DNA of 40,794 bases from Pseudomonas sp. ISL-84 (GTDB lineage Bacteria > Bacillota > Bacilli > Bacillales > Cytobacillaceae): contig JAGGRA010000002.1 of NCBI GenBank assembly GCA_018613035.1, forward strand, positions 1-40,794, given 5' to 3'. How positions within the stretch are numbered: position 1 is the first letter of the stretch; each line of letters begins with the position of its first letter. The notes beneath the pieces were generated by a model. That model saw only the letters and a list, made by a program, of their open reading frames with translations. It was not told where the DNA came from and ran no database searches. This document shows, piece after piece, positions 1 to 7,308 of this stretch. The position numbers and the translations under genes were made by a program.

Positions 1-210
1 TGCCTTTGAAACACGGCCAATCACTTCTTCTTTATTAGAAGGATTGATTGAGACGATTTTATCATCAGTGGAGATTCTCTCTCCGTCAATTAACAAGTCA
101 TAGTCTTGGCCTAAATAGCCTTCGACTGTTTTTAATCCCTGTAAGTATGCTTCGCGATTTTCTTCTGCTTTAAAATTTGTGAAAGGTTCATGTTTGTACG
201 ACTGTACCAT
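1..210 (-). CDS. rocA: 1-pyrroline-5-carboxylate dehydrogenase, N-terminal part (cut by window edge)
   Basis: The first 70 codons of an aldehyde-dehydrogenase-superfamily enzyme that oxidises pyrroline-5-carboxylate (glutamate semialdehyde) to glutamate with NAD, the last step of arginine, ornithine and proline breakdown in the cytoplasm. The N-terminus starts [13 protein letters not shown] and contains [18 protein letters not shown], typical of the RocA/PutC group; the catalytic part lies outside the window. Start ATG at 210 has a good ribosome site (AAAGGGGGATGG). It is divergent from rocR and sits behind a sigma-54 promoter with RocR-like sites, which strongly supports rocA over other aldehyde dehydrogenases. 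Confidence 0.9.
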   Translation of the reverse strand, partial: MVQSYKHEPFTNFKAEENREAYLQGLKTVEGYLGQDYDLLIDGERISTDDKIVSINPSNKEEVIGRVSKA

Positions 211-255
211 GATTCCATCCCCCTTTAAGTCTTTTTTTGCATCCGTCGTTTTATA

Positions 256-273
256 ATGCAAGAACTGTGCCAA
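256..273 (-). promoter_or_regulatory. Sigma-54 (SigL) -24/-12 promoter of rocA
   Basis: On the minus strand the sequence reads TTGGCAC-AGTTC-TTGCAT, a full match to the -24/-12 consensus (GG and GC spaced by 10). It lies 46 bases upstream of the rocA start codon. Sigma-54 promoters need an enhancer-binding activator, here RocR encoded next door. Confidence 0.93.
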
Positions 274-313
274 CTTTAAAAAGCGGTTAAATAAAGGTTT
301 GTTGTTTTTGAAA

Positions 314-328
314 GCAAAATATTTTTGC
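314..328. promoter_or_regulatory. RocR-type upstream activating site 1
   Basis: GCAAAATATTTTTGC: arms GCAAAA and TTTTGC around a 3-base centre. It sits about 40 bp upstream of the -24 element of the rocA promoter, a workable distance for a bacterial enhancer-binding protein. Assignment to RocR is from position and the known existence of paired RocR sites at roc promoters in B. subtilis. Confidence 0.7.
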
Positions 329-355
329 GCATTGATAAGCCGTTTTTATCTTTAG

Positions 356-374
356 GTGCAAATTTCCATTGCAC
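356..374. promoter_or_regulatory. RocR-type upstream activating site 2, overlapping the rocR -35 region
   Basis: Inverted repeat GTGCAA-N7-TTGCAC. It has the same outer bases as site 1 (TGCAA...TTGCA) and its right arm TTGCAC coincides with a plausible -35 box of rocR. This geometry would let RocR repress its own gene while activating rocA; that is inference. Confidence 0.6.
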
Positions 375-397
375 TATTTCAATTTAGTTTATACTAT
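369..397 (+). promoter_or_regulatory. Probable sigma-A promoter of rocR
   Basis: -35 TTGCAC (369-374) and -10 TACTAT (392-397), spacing 17; start codon 30 bases downstream. The overlapping TATACT at 390 is an alternative -10 with short spacing. Confidence 0.45.
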
Positions 398-426
398 TAA
401 ATAAAATACAGGATGAGGAGACCAAA

Positions 427-1848
427 ATGAATCAGCTTGAATTCGAACAGCTTCAATTAAAAAATAGGACCTTTCAGCGAATACTGGATGAAATCGATGT
501 GGGTGTCCATGTTGTAGATGACGAAGGAAAAACGATTATCTACAATAGAAAAATGGCTGAGATAGAAGGCATGGACTATGAAGATGTATTGGATAAGAAC
601 CTGCTTGATGTCTTTTCTTTTAACCACAACGAGGACAGCACACTCCTTCAAGCCCTCCAAAAGGGCAGGGATATTAAAAACGCCAAGCAAACGTACTTTA
701 ATAATAAAGGCCAGGAAATCACAACGATTAATAACACTTTTCCTCTCATTGAGGAAAATGTACAAATAGGCGCCATGGAAATTGCCCGTGATGTTACAAA
801 GCTTGAAAAGCTAATCAGGGAAAACATGAACAAACGAGGAGATACCCGCTACACCTTTGATAGCATTATAGGGAGCAGCGATGAGATTCGGGAAGTGATC
901 GAGGCAAGCAAAAGAGCGACCAGAACAAGCTCGTCTGTTTTGGTCATCGGAGAAACCGGGACCGGGAAAGAACTTTTTGCGCAAAGCATCCATAACGGCA
1001 GCAGCCGCTCCTCAAAACCATTTATCTCCCAAAACTGTGCGGCATTGCCTGATAGCTTGATAGAGGGTCTTTTGTTCGGTACAAAAAAAGGCGCCTTTAC
1101 CGGTTCGATTGAGCGCCCGGGTCTATTTGAGCAGGCAGATGGAGGAACACTGCTGCTGGATGAAATTAACTCTTTAAATCCATCCCTGCAGGCGAAGCTT
1201 TTAAGAGTTTTGCAGGAAAAAACGGTCCGTCGGATTGGCGATACGAAAGATCGGAACGTTGATGTAAGAATAATCGCCACAATCAACGAGGATCCAATCG
1301 ATGCAATTTCGGATGGCCGTTTGCGGAAGGACTTGTACTATAGGCTAAGTGTCGTGTCTCTTTTTATTCCTCCTTTACGGGAGAGAACAATAGATATCCG
1401 GGACCTCGCTCAATTTTTTATAGAAAAATACAATCAGCTCTTTGGAATGAATGTCGCTGAGCTGGATGAAGACGTGATGAACAAATTCGAGCAATACGAC
1501 TGGCCTGGGAATGTCCGCGAGTTGGAGCATATTATTGAAGGCGCCATGAATCTGATCGACCAGGAAGAAGCTATCAGCTACGTTCACCTGCCTCTCCATT
1601 TCCGCAACAAACCGCAATTCAAGGAGGAACAGAACGAGACCAGCACGATGGACGACCTGCTGATCCAGAAAAACAAGCCGATCAAGCCGCTTGAGCAATA
1701 CATCCAGGAAGCTGAAACCTATTATCTAAAGAAAGTGCTCAAGCATCATGACAATAATATAACCCAAGCCGCAAAATCTCTTGGCATGAGCCGGCAAAAC
1801 CTGCAATACAGGCTGCGAAAGTATGGAGTTAAGAAGGAGAATAGCTAA
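427..1848 (+). CDS. rocR: Sigma-54-dependent transcriptional activator RocR
   Basis: Bacterial enhancer-binding protein of 473 residues (family members about 460), predicted to sense ornithine/citrulline and switch on roc genes for arginine catabolism. Domains in order: PAS-type sensor at about 12-125; AAA+ sigma-54 interaction domain at about 142-375 with Walker A GETGTGKE (175-182), the sigma-54-contacting GAFTGS loop (222-227), Walker B TLLLDEIN (241-248); C-terminal Fis-type helix-turn-helix ending in the segment around ITQAAKSLGMSRQNLQYRLR. All ATPase motifs are intact. Start ATG follows GATGAGGAG. Divergent from rocA, with shared palindromic sites between them. A related activator of another pathway (e.g. 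an AcoR or BkdR type) is possible but the rocA neighbour makes RocR most likely. Confidence 0.9.
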   Translation: MNQLEFEQLQLKNRTFQRILDEIDVGVHVVDDEGKTIIYNRKMAEIEGMDYEDVLDKNLLDVFSFNHNEDSTLLQALQKGRDIKNAKQTYFNNKGQEITTINNTFPLIEENVQIGAMEIARDVTKLEKLIRENMNKRGDTRYTFDSIIGSSDEIREVIEASKRATRTSSSVLVIGETGTGKELFAQSIHNGSSRSSKPFISQNCAALPDSLIEGLLFGTKKGAFTGSIERPGLFEQADGGTLLLDEINSLNPSLQAKLLRVLQEKTVRRIGDTKDRNVDVRIIATINEDPIDAISDGRLRKDLYYRLSVVSLFIPPLRERTIDIRDLAQFFIEKYNQLFGMNVAELDEDVMNKFEQYDWPGNVRELEHIIEGAMNLIDQEEAISYVHLPLHFRNKPQFKEEQNETSTMDDLLIQKNKPIKPLEQYIQEAETYYLKKVLKHHDNNITQAAKSLGMSRQNLQYRLRKYGVKKENS

Positions 1849-2037
1849 TTGGGGCTGCGAGTAGGTGATTCGTTGATATAATCGGATTTTCGTTGATATA
1901 TCTAAAAGGGCGGGGATTGCTGCTTTGAAGAGACAGTGATTTTACAGTTTATGGCGGTTATATTCAAAATTCCGCGGATAAAACGGGTATATCCGCTCTT
2001 TTCCAAGCAAAATTACGTCAGACAGCTATTATTAGCT
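1849..2037. other. Non-coding stretch with short degenerate direct repeats
   Basis: No credible gene. It holds TTCGTTGATATA twice (about 20 bp apart) and related TCCGCGGATAAAA and TATCCGCTCTTTT segments further on, giving a loosely repetitive look. No terminator is evident directly after rocR. Confidence 0.4.
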
Positions 2038-2070
2038 AAAAATAAAGACTCCCTGCGGGGAGCTTTATTT
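2038..2070 (-). terminator. Terminator of the hemoglobin gene
   Basis: Hairpin with stem AAATAAAG/CTTTATTT extended by CTCCC/GGGGAG around a TGC loop. The gene's stop codon (2065-2067) lies inside the hairpin. Confidence 0.75.
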
Positions 2071-2430
2071 ATATAGAATATCGTCCCGAAGCGCTGCAAC
2101 TCGGGTTAATGCTTCGTCAATATCCCTCTCGCTCACGCCGAAGTGGGCAAGCGCGTCATGGAGGTGCTTAGCGATGGCGTTAAAGTGTTCCGGCTGCAAA
2201 TTCATGCCTTCATGCGCTTTTGCCATCGAGTTGCCGGAATATTGGTTTGGCCCTCCGAGTGCATAGCTGATGAACTTCGATTGATGGCTTTTTTGTTTAA
2301 CCATATCAGTGTTCTCAAAGAATTGATTGACGGTCGGATCCTTCAATACTAGCTCTTCATAAAAATAATCCACTACCTTTTCAATGGCTTCCGCACCGCC
2401 TACTTTTTCGTACAATGTTTGCTCTGACAT
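2065..2430 (-). CDS. Truncated hemoglobin, group I (GlbN-like)
   Basis: Small 121-residue 2-on-2 globin binding heme, probably for oxygen or nitric-oxide handling in the cytoplasm. Visible features: LYEKVGGAEAIEKVVDYFY at the N-terminus with the B10 tyrosine near Y24, DPTVNQFF, the E-helix region SHQSKFISYALGG (48-60), and the proximal F8 histidine H73 in AKAHEGM. ATG at 2430 is chosen because GAAAGGAGTGACAGTT precedes it; an in-frame upstream extension lacks a ribosome site and globin similarity. Group I is favoured over group II (YjbI-like) by the GG and AHEGM segments. It is monocistronic, with a hairpin at its end. Confidence 0.85.
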   Translation of the reverse strand: MSEQTLYEKVGGAEAIEKVVDYFYEELVLKDPTVNQFFENTDMVKQKSHQSKFISYALGGPNQYSGNSMAKAHEGMNLQPEHFNAIAKHLHDALAHFGVSERDIDEALTRVAALRDDILYK

Positions 2431-2490
2431 AACTGTCACTCCTTTCAACAAAATGTATTCTTTGACAAAATGAAAGCCCATATTCATAAG

Positions 2491-2527
2491 TGAACTGGGT
2501 TGCTTCAATTTACCTTTACCCAGTTCA
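2491..2527. repeat. 10-bp perfect inverted repeat upstream of the hemoglobin gene
   Basis: TGAACTGGGT (2491-2500) and ACCCAGTTCA (2518-2527) separated by 17 bases, about 60 bp upstream of the globin start. It could be an operator or a leader hairpin; there is no good T-run for a terminator. Confidence 0.6.
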
Positions 2528-2552
2528 TTTTCCATTAATCAAAATAATGCGA

Positions 2553-2577
2553 AAGGCTCTGAAATTTTCAGAGCCTT
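2553..2577. terminator. Hairpin terminator at the end of nhaC
   Basis: Almost perfect palindrome AAGGCTCTGAAA / TTTCAGAGCCTT directly after the nhaC stop codon. The T-run is better on the plus strand (CTTTTTT) than on the minus strand, so it may work in both directions. Confidence 0.65.
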
Positions 2578-2582
2578 CTTTT

Positions 2583-4010
2583 TTAAGATGCCTTTTGTTC
2601 GTTTGCTTCCATTTCTTTTCGCTCTTTATCACTCATAAAAGTAATTTTGTAGCCAAGCATGGCAAAGATGATGGCCAGGATTGGCACGGTGAAATTCAAT
2701 ATCGCATATGGGGCGTATTCAAATGGATGCACGGCAAGTGTAGAAAAGATAAACACCGCGCAAGTATTCCACGGGACAAATACAGAAGTTACAGTCCCTC
2801 CGTCCTCTAGTGCGCGTGAAAGATTTTTGGATTGCAGATTTTTGTCCTTATAGGCCTGTGCATACATTCTTCCAGGCAGCAGGATGGATATATATTGCTC
2901 TGCTGCGGCAATATTTGTGAAAAAGGATGATAGAACCGTTGTAGCTACAAGACTCCGAGCTGAACGGGCAAGCTTCAGAATCTGGTCGACAATCGCTTTT
3001 AGCATCCCTGTCTGTTCCATGACACCACCAAAGGTCATCGCGACAATGGTCAGGGAAACGGTGTACATCATATCATCGATGCCGCCTCTGTTGAAAAGGT
3101 CATCCACAAGGCCATTTCCGCTTTCAATCGAAAAGCCGCCCTGCAGCGTATTTACAGCATCTCCTGCTGAACCACCTTGAACGAAAATATGGCAGAGCCA
3201 GCCAAGCACAACTCCAGCCGCCAATGCAGGCAGGGCCGGAACTTTTTTGGCTACCAGGAAAATAACCAGTACAGGTACAAGGAGAAGCCAAGGAGAAATG
3301 ACGAAGCTCTCTGAAAGCACCTTCATGACCTCTGTAATATTTTCATTATCTAATGTACTGCTGCCAAACTGCCTGCCCATAATCCAATACGCAATGACTG
3401 CAATCACCAAAGCAGGGATGGTCGTGTAAAACATGTGGCGAATATGTTCAAATAAGTCGGTGCCGGTAATCCCTGCAGCCAAATTAGTTGTATCGGAAAG
3501 CGGCGACATCTTGTCCCCAAAGTACGCACCTGAAATAATGGCTCCTGCCACCATCGGAGCTGGAATGCCCATACTGATTCCAATTCCCATGCCTGCAACC
3601 CCGATCGTTCCCATCGTGGACCAGGAGCTTCCAATCGCCAGTGTAACAATTGCACTGATAACGCATATTGAAACTAAGAACATGGAAGGCGTAATAAGTT
3701 TTAATCCATAATAAATCATCGTTGCGACAATTCCGCCGCCTATCCACGAACCAATCGTCAGGCCTACCATAATGATAATAAGGATGGCAGGAAGAGCCAA
3801 TCGAATCCCTTTATAAAAGCCTTCTTCTATATCGTTCCATTTAAATCCATAACGCCAGGCAATGAAAGCGGATACAATTGTGCCCGTAATTAATGGTACA
3901 TGCGGGCTTCCCTCAAATTTTACAATCGTGACAGCCATAACAGCGATCATGACGATTAACGGCAGCATAGCCATCCAGAATGGAATCTTCTTCCCTGTCG
4001 TTTCTTCCAT
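2583..4010 (-). CDS. NhaC-family Na+/H+ antiporter-type transporter
   Basis: Integral membrane protein of 475 residues with about 11-12 hydrophobic segments. NhaC signatures include TLAIGSSWSTMGTIGVAGMG, GAIISGAYFGDKMSPLSDTT and the duplicated-half element ALEDGGTVTSVFVPWNTC. The family covers Na+/H+ antiporters, malate/lactate exchangers (MleN) and some amino-acid transporters (tyrosine, methionine), so the substrate is open. ATG at 4010 is preceded by AAAGGAGGAACATAT; an upstream in-frame extension from a TTG is rejected. A sigma-54 promoter about 260 bp upstream with RocR-like palindromes suggests coupling to arginine/ornithine catabolism and hence perhaps amino-acid transport rather than pure pH homeostasis (inference). 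Confidence 0.85.
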   Translation of the reverse strand: MEETTGKKIPFWMAMLPLIVMIAVMAVTIVKFEGSPHVPLITGTIVSAFIAWRYGFKWNDIEEGFYKGIRLALPAILIIIMVGLTIGSWIGGGIVATMIYYGLKLITPSMFLVSICVISAIVTLAIGSSWSTMGTIGVAGMGIGISMGIPAPMVAGAIISGAYFGDKMSPLSDTTNLAAGITGTDLFEHIRHMFYTTIPALVIAVIAYWIMGRQFGSSTLDNENITEVMKVLSESFVISPWLLLVPVLVIFLVAKKVPALPALAAGVVLGWLCHIFVQGGSAGDAVNTLQGGFSIESGNGLVDDLFNRGGIDDMMYTVSLTIVAMTFGGVMEQTGMLKAIVDQILKLARSARSLVATTVLSSFFTNIAAAEQYISILLPGRMYAQAYKDKNLQSKNLSRALEDGGTVTSVFVPWNTCAVFIFSTLAVHPFEYAPYAILNFTVPILAIIFAMLGYKITFMSDKERKEMEANEQKAS

Positions 4011-4264
4011 ATATGTTCCTCCTTTAAATAATACCTCTGTTTCAATTGGCCTGTTGATTTCTAACTCCAGCACTCCAGCGGACCGCTTGCGGTCGGGCCA
4101 CCTCCTCAAACAATAAGCCTGACTCGATCTTCCAGCAGTAATTTGATTAAGATTCCTCGACTAATTACGGCAAGAAGAAAATGCGAGTGCATTTTCGACG
4201 ATCGCGCACTTCTGCTCCAAACAACTGGTGTCAAAATCACCACGCCTTAAACCATCCATTTAGA
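4011..4264 (-). other. Long leader of nhaC (about 250 nt) with a hairpin and a short ORF
   Basis: Between the predicted sigma-54 start point (about 4262) and nhaC. It contains a 32-codon reading frame from ATG 4259 to TAG 4161 (MDGLRRGDFDTSCLEQKC...), a hairpin GAAAATGC-N4-GCATTTTC (4177-4196), a GC-rich segment with CCGCAAGCGG, and near 4038-4060 a stretch resembling the right edge of the dispersed GC-rich repeat (GGAG...AGAAATCAAC). Whether the small frame is translated is unknown; its ATG would lie only about 3 nt from the transcript start. Confidence 0.4.
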
Positions 4265-4271
4265 GTATCCT

Positions 4272-4289
4272 TTGCAAGATTAATGCCAA
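4272..4289 (-). promoter_or_regulatory. Sigma-54 promoter of nhaC
   Basis: Minus strand TTGGCAT-TAATC-TTGCAA, with GG and GC at the required 10-base spacing. It differs from the rocA promoter at only a few positions and is one of two such sites I found in the window. Confidence 0.8.
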
Positions 4290-4357
4290 AACACAAAATT
4301 ACGTCACTTTTCTGAATTCTAACGTTAAAAATGGTTCAGGTAGGTGTTTCTATGTAA

Positions 4358-4405
4358 TTTACATGCAAAATATTTTGTCGAGCGCACGCTCATTTTGCAT
4401 GTAAA
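4358..4405. repeat. 14-bp perfect inverted repeat with nested hairpin, upstream of nhaC
   Basis: TTTACATGCAAAAT (4358-4371) and ATTTTGCATGTAAA (4392-4405). The 20-base loop itself contains GAGCG-CA-CGCTC. The left arm overlaps a RocR-like GCAAAATATTTTG motif. It lies 70-115 bp upstream of the sigma-54 promoter, so an enhancer role is likely. Confidence 0.75.
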
Positions 4406-4406
4406 A

Positions 4407-4421
4407 GCAAATAATTTTTGC
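4407..4421. promoter_or_regulatory. RocR-like activating site upstream of nhaC
   Basis: GCAAATAATTTTTGC, an inverted repeat GCAAA/TTTGC of the same length as, and nearly the same sequence as, the rocA site GCAAAATATTTTTGC at 314-328. A second related motif GCAAAATATTTTG starts at 4365. Confidence 0.6.
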
Positions 4422-4480
4422 GTATTTAAAGTTCTTTTGCCAGCACAGCCTGTTACTCTGATTCAGCTTTGTAGCCAATA

Positions 4481-4510
4481 AAATAAAAAACCGGGCAAAG
4501 GCCCGGCTTC
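4481..4510 (-). terminator. Terminator of yugI
   Basis: CCGGGC (4491-4496) AAAG GCCCGG (4501-4506), followed on the minus strand by TTTTTTATTTTATT. Confidence 0.9.
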
Positions 4511-4517
4511 CCATGTA

Positions 4518-4916
4518 TTACTTCTTGATAAGGTCTTCGCGCTGGGATTGCTCAATCCACTCTTGAAGCTTATCTTTAAGTGTGTTGAATCCTTGTGCAG
4601 ATTCGTCTTCCATTTTGATTGGCGCTGCCTGGCGTTTGCGAGGCTTCTTAGCTTTTGCTTCTGCTTGAGGCGCTTCTTCAGTTGCGCGGATTGATAATCC
4701 GATTTTACCTGCTTCTTCATCAACAGATAAAACTTTTACTTTTACTTCATCGCCCACTTTAAGATGTTCGTTAATATCTTTCACGAATCCGTGAGTTACT
4801 TCGGAAATGTGGACTAATCCTTGTGTATTCTCATCCAGTGCAACGAACGCACCGTATGGCTGAATACCCGTAACCTTTCCTGTAATAACACTGCCTACTT
4901 CGATTTTCTCAGACAT
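4518..4916 (-). CDS. yugI: S1 domain RNA-binding protein YugI (general stress protein 13)
   Basis: Cytoplasmic protein of 132 residues: one S1 RNA-binding domain (about 6-75; GSVITGKVTGIQPYGAFVAL, GLVHISEV, VGDEVKVKVLSVD, IGLSIRA), a basic linker (KAKKPRKRQ) and an acidic/amphipathic tail. B. subtilis YugI is 130 residues, has the same layout and is ribosome-associated. ATG at 4916 is preceded by ATAGGAGTG. A strong sigma-A promoter (4968-4996) and a terminator bracket it, so it is monocistronic. It belongs to the conserved yugI-alaT-alaR-yugF neighbourhood, here interrupted by two inserted genes. Confidence 0.9.
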   Translation of the reverse strand: MSEKIEVGSVITGKVTGIQPYGAFVALDENTQGLVHISEVTHGFVKDINEHLKVGDEVKVKVLSVDEEAGKIGLSIRATEEAPQAEAKAKKPRKRQAAPIKMEDESAQGFNTLKDKLQEWIEQSQREDLIKK

Positions 4917-4967
4917 GAAAACACTCCTATTTAAATTCAAATTTTATCTCTTTATACGCAATAAAAA

Positions 4968-4996
4968 ATTATACCATAACTTAAGAAAAATATCAA
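4968..4996 (-). promoter_or_regulatory. Sigma-A promoter of yugI
   Basis: On the minus strand -35 TTGATA (4991-4996), 17-base spacer, -10 TATAAT (4968-4973), plus an extended -10 TG (TGGTATAAT). Confidence 0.85.
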
Positions 4997-5261
4997 AAAT
5001 GAAAATGGATTAACGATCAATCCATTTTACCCCAATTTTCCTTCCATCCTCATTTCCGCTCCAATCAACATCGTGCCAATACCAACACTGAACTCTAATA
5101 GAGCCCTAATATAAAGAAACATTCTGCAAACAATAGTATCACCCTACACAATTTTCGTAAATCATAGTAAGATGGACAAATATCTTTTTTGGGGTCTTTC
5201 CTACATAAGGGTAAAAGTTCTCCAGCTAAAGAAGTTTCACATTATTTTAAAGGAGCTATTT
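4997..5261. other. Intergenic region between yugI and the NSS transporter
   Basis: No gene seen. At about 5053-5070 the minus strand reads TGTTGATTGGAGCGGAA, identical over about 16 bases to the start of the GC-rich core of the dispersed repeat at 21037, so it is a remnant of that family. I could not identify a convincing promoter for the downstream transporter. Confidence 0.45.
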
Positions 5262-6605
5262 ATGAAAAAACATGAACAATGGACTTCAAAACTTGGTTTT
5301 ATTTTAGCCGCTGCAGGATCTGCCATTGGCTTGGGAGCTATTTGGAAGTTCCCTTATATGGCCGGCACAAATGGGGGCGGAATCTTTTTTGCCATTTTTC
5401 TTCTCTTAACCATTTTTATTGGGGCTCCCATTTTAATTGCTGAATTTATTATTGGCCGCAGAACACAAAAAGATGCTGTTACAGCCTACAGGACTTTAGC
5501 ACCCGGATCTGGCTGGCATTGGCTTGGGATTGGCGGAGTCGCTGTCTCGTTTATTATCCTTTCCTTTTATAGTGTTGTCGGCGGATGGATTCTTTCATAC
5601 CTGTGGAGAAGCTTTACAGGAACTTTAACCGGCCTTTCACAGGCGGAATATGCAGCCCTCTTTGAAAATATTATTGCGAATCCAACAGAGGTTGTTGTTG
5701 CGCAATTGTTTTTTATGCTAATGACTATTTCAGTTGTCCAGGGCGGCATTCAAAAAGGGATTGAACGGGCAAGCAAATATATGATGCCTGCTTTATTTAT
5801 TCTTTTTGTCATTTTAGTTTTCCGTTCGCTTACCCTGGAAGGTGCGCTCGAGGGCGTAAAGTTTTTATTAAAGCCTGATTTTACTAACCTGAATGCCGAA
5901 ACGGTCCTTCTTGCGCTTGGACAGTCCTTTTTTGCACTGAGCGTAGGGATTTCCGTCATGGTTACCTATGCTTCTTACCTTTCCAAAGAAGATAACCTGA
6001 CAAAATCCGCCTTCTCCGTTGTCGGCTTAAACATTATTATATCCCTTTTGGCAGGCTTGGTTATTTTCCCTGCGGTTTTCGCTTTGGGATTTGAACCTGG
6101 TGCCGGACCAGGTCTGGTATTTGTCGTACTGCCTGCCGTATTTAATGAAATCACGTTTGGCGGTATCTTTTTAACCATCTTCCTCGTGCTGCTTTTATTC
6201 GCTACCTTAACATCCGCTTTTTCCATCCTGGAAATTGGGGTGGCAGCCCTGGTAAAGGATAAAACCGAAAAAAGAAAAACAGCGGCATGGTCTTTCGGAT
6301 TGCTTATTTTCCTTGCAGGCGTTCCAAGCGCCCTTTCATTTGGCGTTTTGTCGGATGTACTGATTTTTAATAAAACCATTTTTGATTTGGCTGATTTTAT
6401 CACCAGCAATATCGGCCTTCCGCTTGGAGCATTATGTATTTCTCTGTTCGTGGGATATAGAATCCCCCGTCAAACTGTAAAGGAGGAACTGAATGCCGGC
6501 ACAAAGGGGATTGGCCTGATCTTTGACTTATGGTACCTTTCCATCCGGTATCTTGTCCCCGTGGCAATTATATTTGTTTTCCTTCATTCGTTTGGGATCC
6601 TATAG
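5262..6605 (+). CDS. Sodium-dependent transporter, NSS (SNF) family
   Basis: Membrane protein of 447 residues with 11-12 hydrophobic segments, close in length to B. subtilis YocR and YhdH (about 445-450). The diagnostic TM1 Na+-binding segment [16 protein letters not shown] and NGGG are present at residues 18-40. TM6/TM8 equivalents include [20 protein letters not shown] and [13 protein letters not shown] proteins take up amino acids or related amines with Na+; the substrate cannot be read. ATG at 5262 follows AAAGGAGCTATTT; an upstream in-frame methionine has no ribosome site and adds a non-family extension. Confidence 0.88.
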   Translation: MKKHEQWTSKLGFILAAAGSAIGLGAIWKFPYMAGTNGGGIFFAIFLLLTIFIGAPILIAEFIIGRRTQKDAVTAYRTLAPGSGWHWLGIGGVAVSFIILSFYSVVGGWILSYLWRSFTGTLTGLSQAEYAALFENIIANPTEVVVAQLFFMLMTISVVQGGIQKGIERASKYMMPALFILFVILVFRSLTLEGALEGVKFLLKPDFTNLNAETVLLALGQSFFALSVGISVMVTYASYLSKEDNLTKSAFSVVGLNIIISLLAGLVIFPAVFALGFEPGAGPGLVFVVLPAVFNEITFGGIFLTIFLVLLLFATLTSAFSILEIGVAALVKDKTEKRKTAAWSFGLLIFLAGVPSALSFGVLSDVLIFNKTIFDLADFITSNIGLPLGALCISLFVGYRIPRQTVKEELNAGTKGIGLIFDLWYLSIRYLVPVAIIFVFLHSFGIL

Positions 6606-6834
6606 TTAATTAAGTGAAACTTTCATCATTACAGCTCTTTAACAACAAGGAACCAATCAGGCATGTCCGGACAGTTTGAATTCCCATTTATGCTCTTCGG
6701 GAACTTCCTGAGGAAGCTCTTACTGTCCGGTCTTGCCGGAGATGTTAACGAAATGTTCACGAAGAGCATCCATAACAAACAGCCCCACATGATAAACTAG
6801 TAATAGGAGAAAATGATAAAAGGGGTGATGGATC

Positions 6835-7197
6835 ATGTCAAACATTGGCAATAACATAAAGGCATGCCGGGAACGTGCGAATATGTCCCAACAGCAGCTT
6901 GCGTTAAAAGTGAGGGTTGGAACTGGTACCATTGCAAAATACGAAAACGGGGATCAAATTCCGGATACCCAAACTGTTTTAAAAATTTCAACAGCACTTG
7001 ATATACCTGCCTCAGAGCTGCTTGAACAGGAGCTGCAGACGAACCAGACTGGAATCGATTATGAAATTGAACAGCTTGTACGTGAAATAGGCACAAAAAA
7101 GGCAAAGCTCATACTAAGAAAAGCAAAGGAAATCAGTGAAGAGGATTTTCTGAGGGTTATGCAAATGCTCTACGAAATCAAATATCATAATAAATAA
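6835..7197 (+). CDS. XRE-family transcriptional regulator
   Basis: DNA-binding protein of 120 residues with an N-terminal Cro/CI-type helix-turn-helix at about 6-62 (IGNNIKACRERANMSQQQLA, TIAKYENGDQIPDTQTVLKI) and a charged helical C-terminus (about 75-120) of unknown role. ATG follows AAAAGGGGTGATGGATC. Followed by two tandem terminators. No obvious partner gene; it sits between the NSS transporter and the convergent alaT, a place where B. subtilis has no counterpart that I recall. Confidence 0.75.
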   Translation: MSNIGNNIKACRERANMSQQQLALKVRVGTGTIAKYENGDQIPDTQTVLKISTALDIPASELLEQELQTNQTGIDYEIEQLVREIGTKKAKLILRKAKEISEEDFLRVMQMLYEIKYHNK

Positions 7198-7215
7198 ATT
7201 TTAAAATCCAAGTAT

Positions 7216-7274
7216 AAAAAGGGGAATACTGGTTAGCCTTGTAGTATAAGGCTTTCTAGTATTCCCCCCTTTTT
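7216..7274. terminator. Large bidirectional terminator
   Basis: AAAAAGGGG-AATACT pairs with AGTATT-CCCCCCTTTTT around an inner hairpin AGCCTT...AAGGCT. It can end the XRE gene on plus and alaT on minus. Confidence 0.8.
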
Positions 7275-7280
7275 GAAGTT

Positions 7281-7308
7281 GACAATCTGTTATGGATTGT
7301 CCTTTTTT
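7281..7308 (+). terminator. Second terminator behind the XRE gene
   Basis: GACAATC-N7-GATTGTC followed by CTTTTTTT on the plus strand. Confidence 0.7.

Noticed and set aside
849-1286. Long minus-strand frame inside rocR
   Set aside because: Shadow of the conserved AAA+ domain on the other strand.
4011-4109. N-terminal extension of the NhaC protein from the TTG at 4109
   Set aside because: The added 33 residues are polar and unlike the family, while ATG 4010 has AAAGGAGG at ideal spacing.
6606-6834. Terminator or gene between the NSS transporter and the XRE regulator
   Set aside because: Only weak hairpins (TCCGG-TCTTG-CCGGA, CTTCC-TGA-GGAAG) without T-runs and no supported frame.
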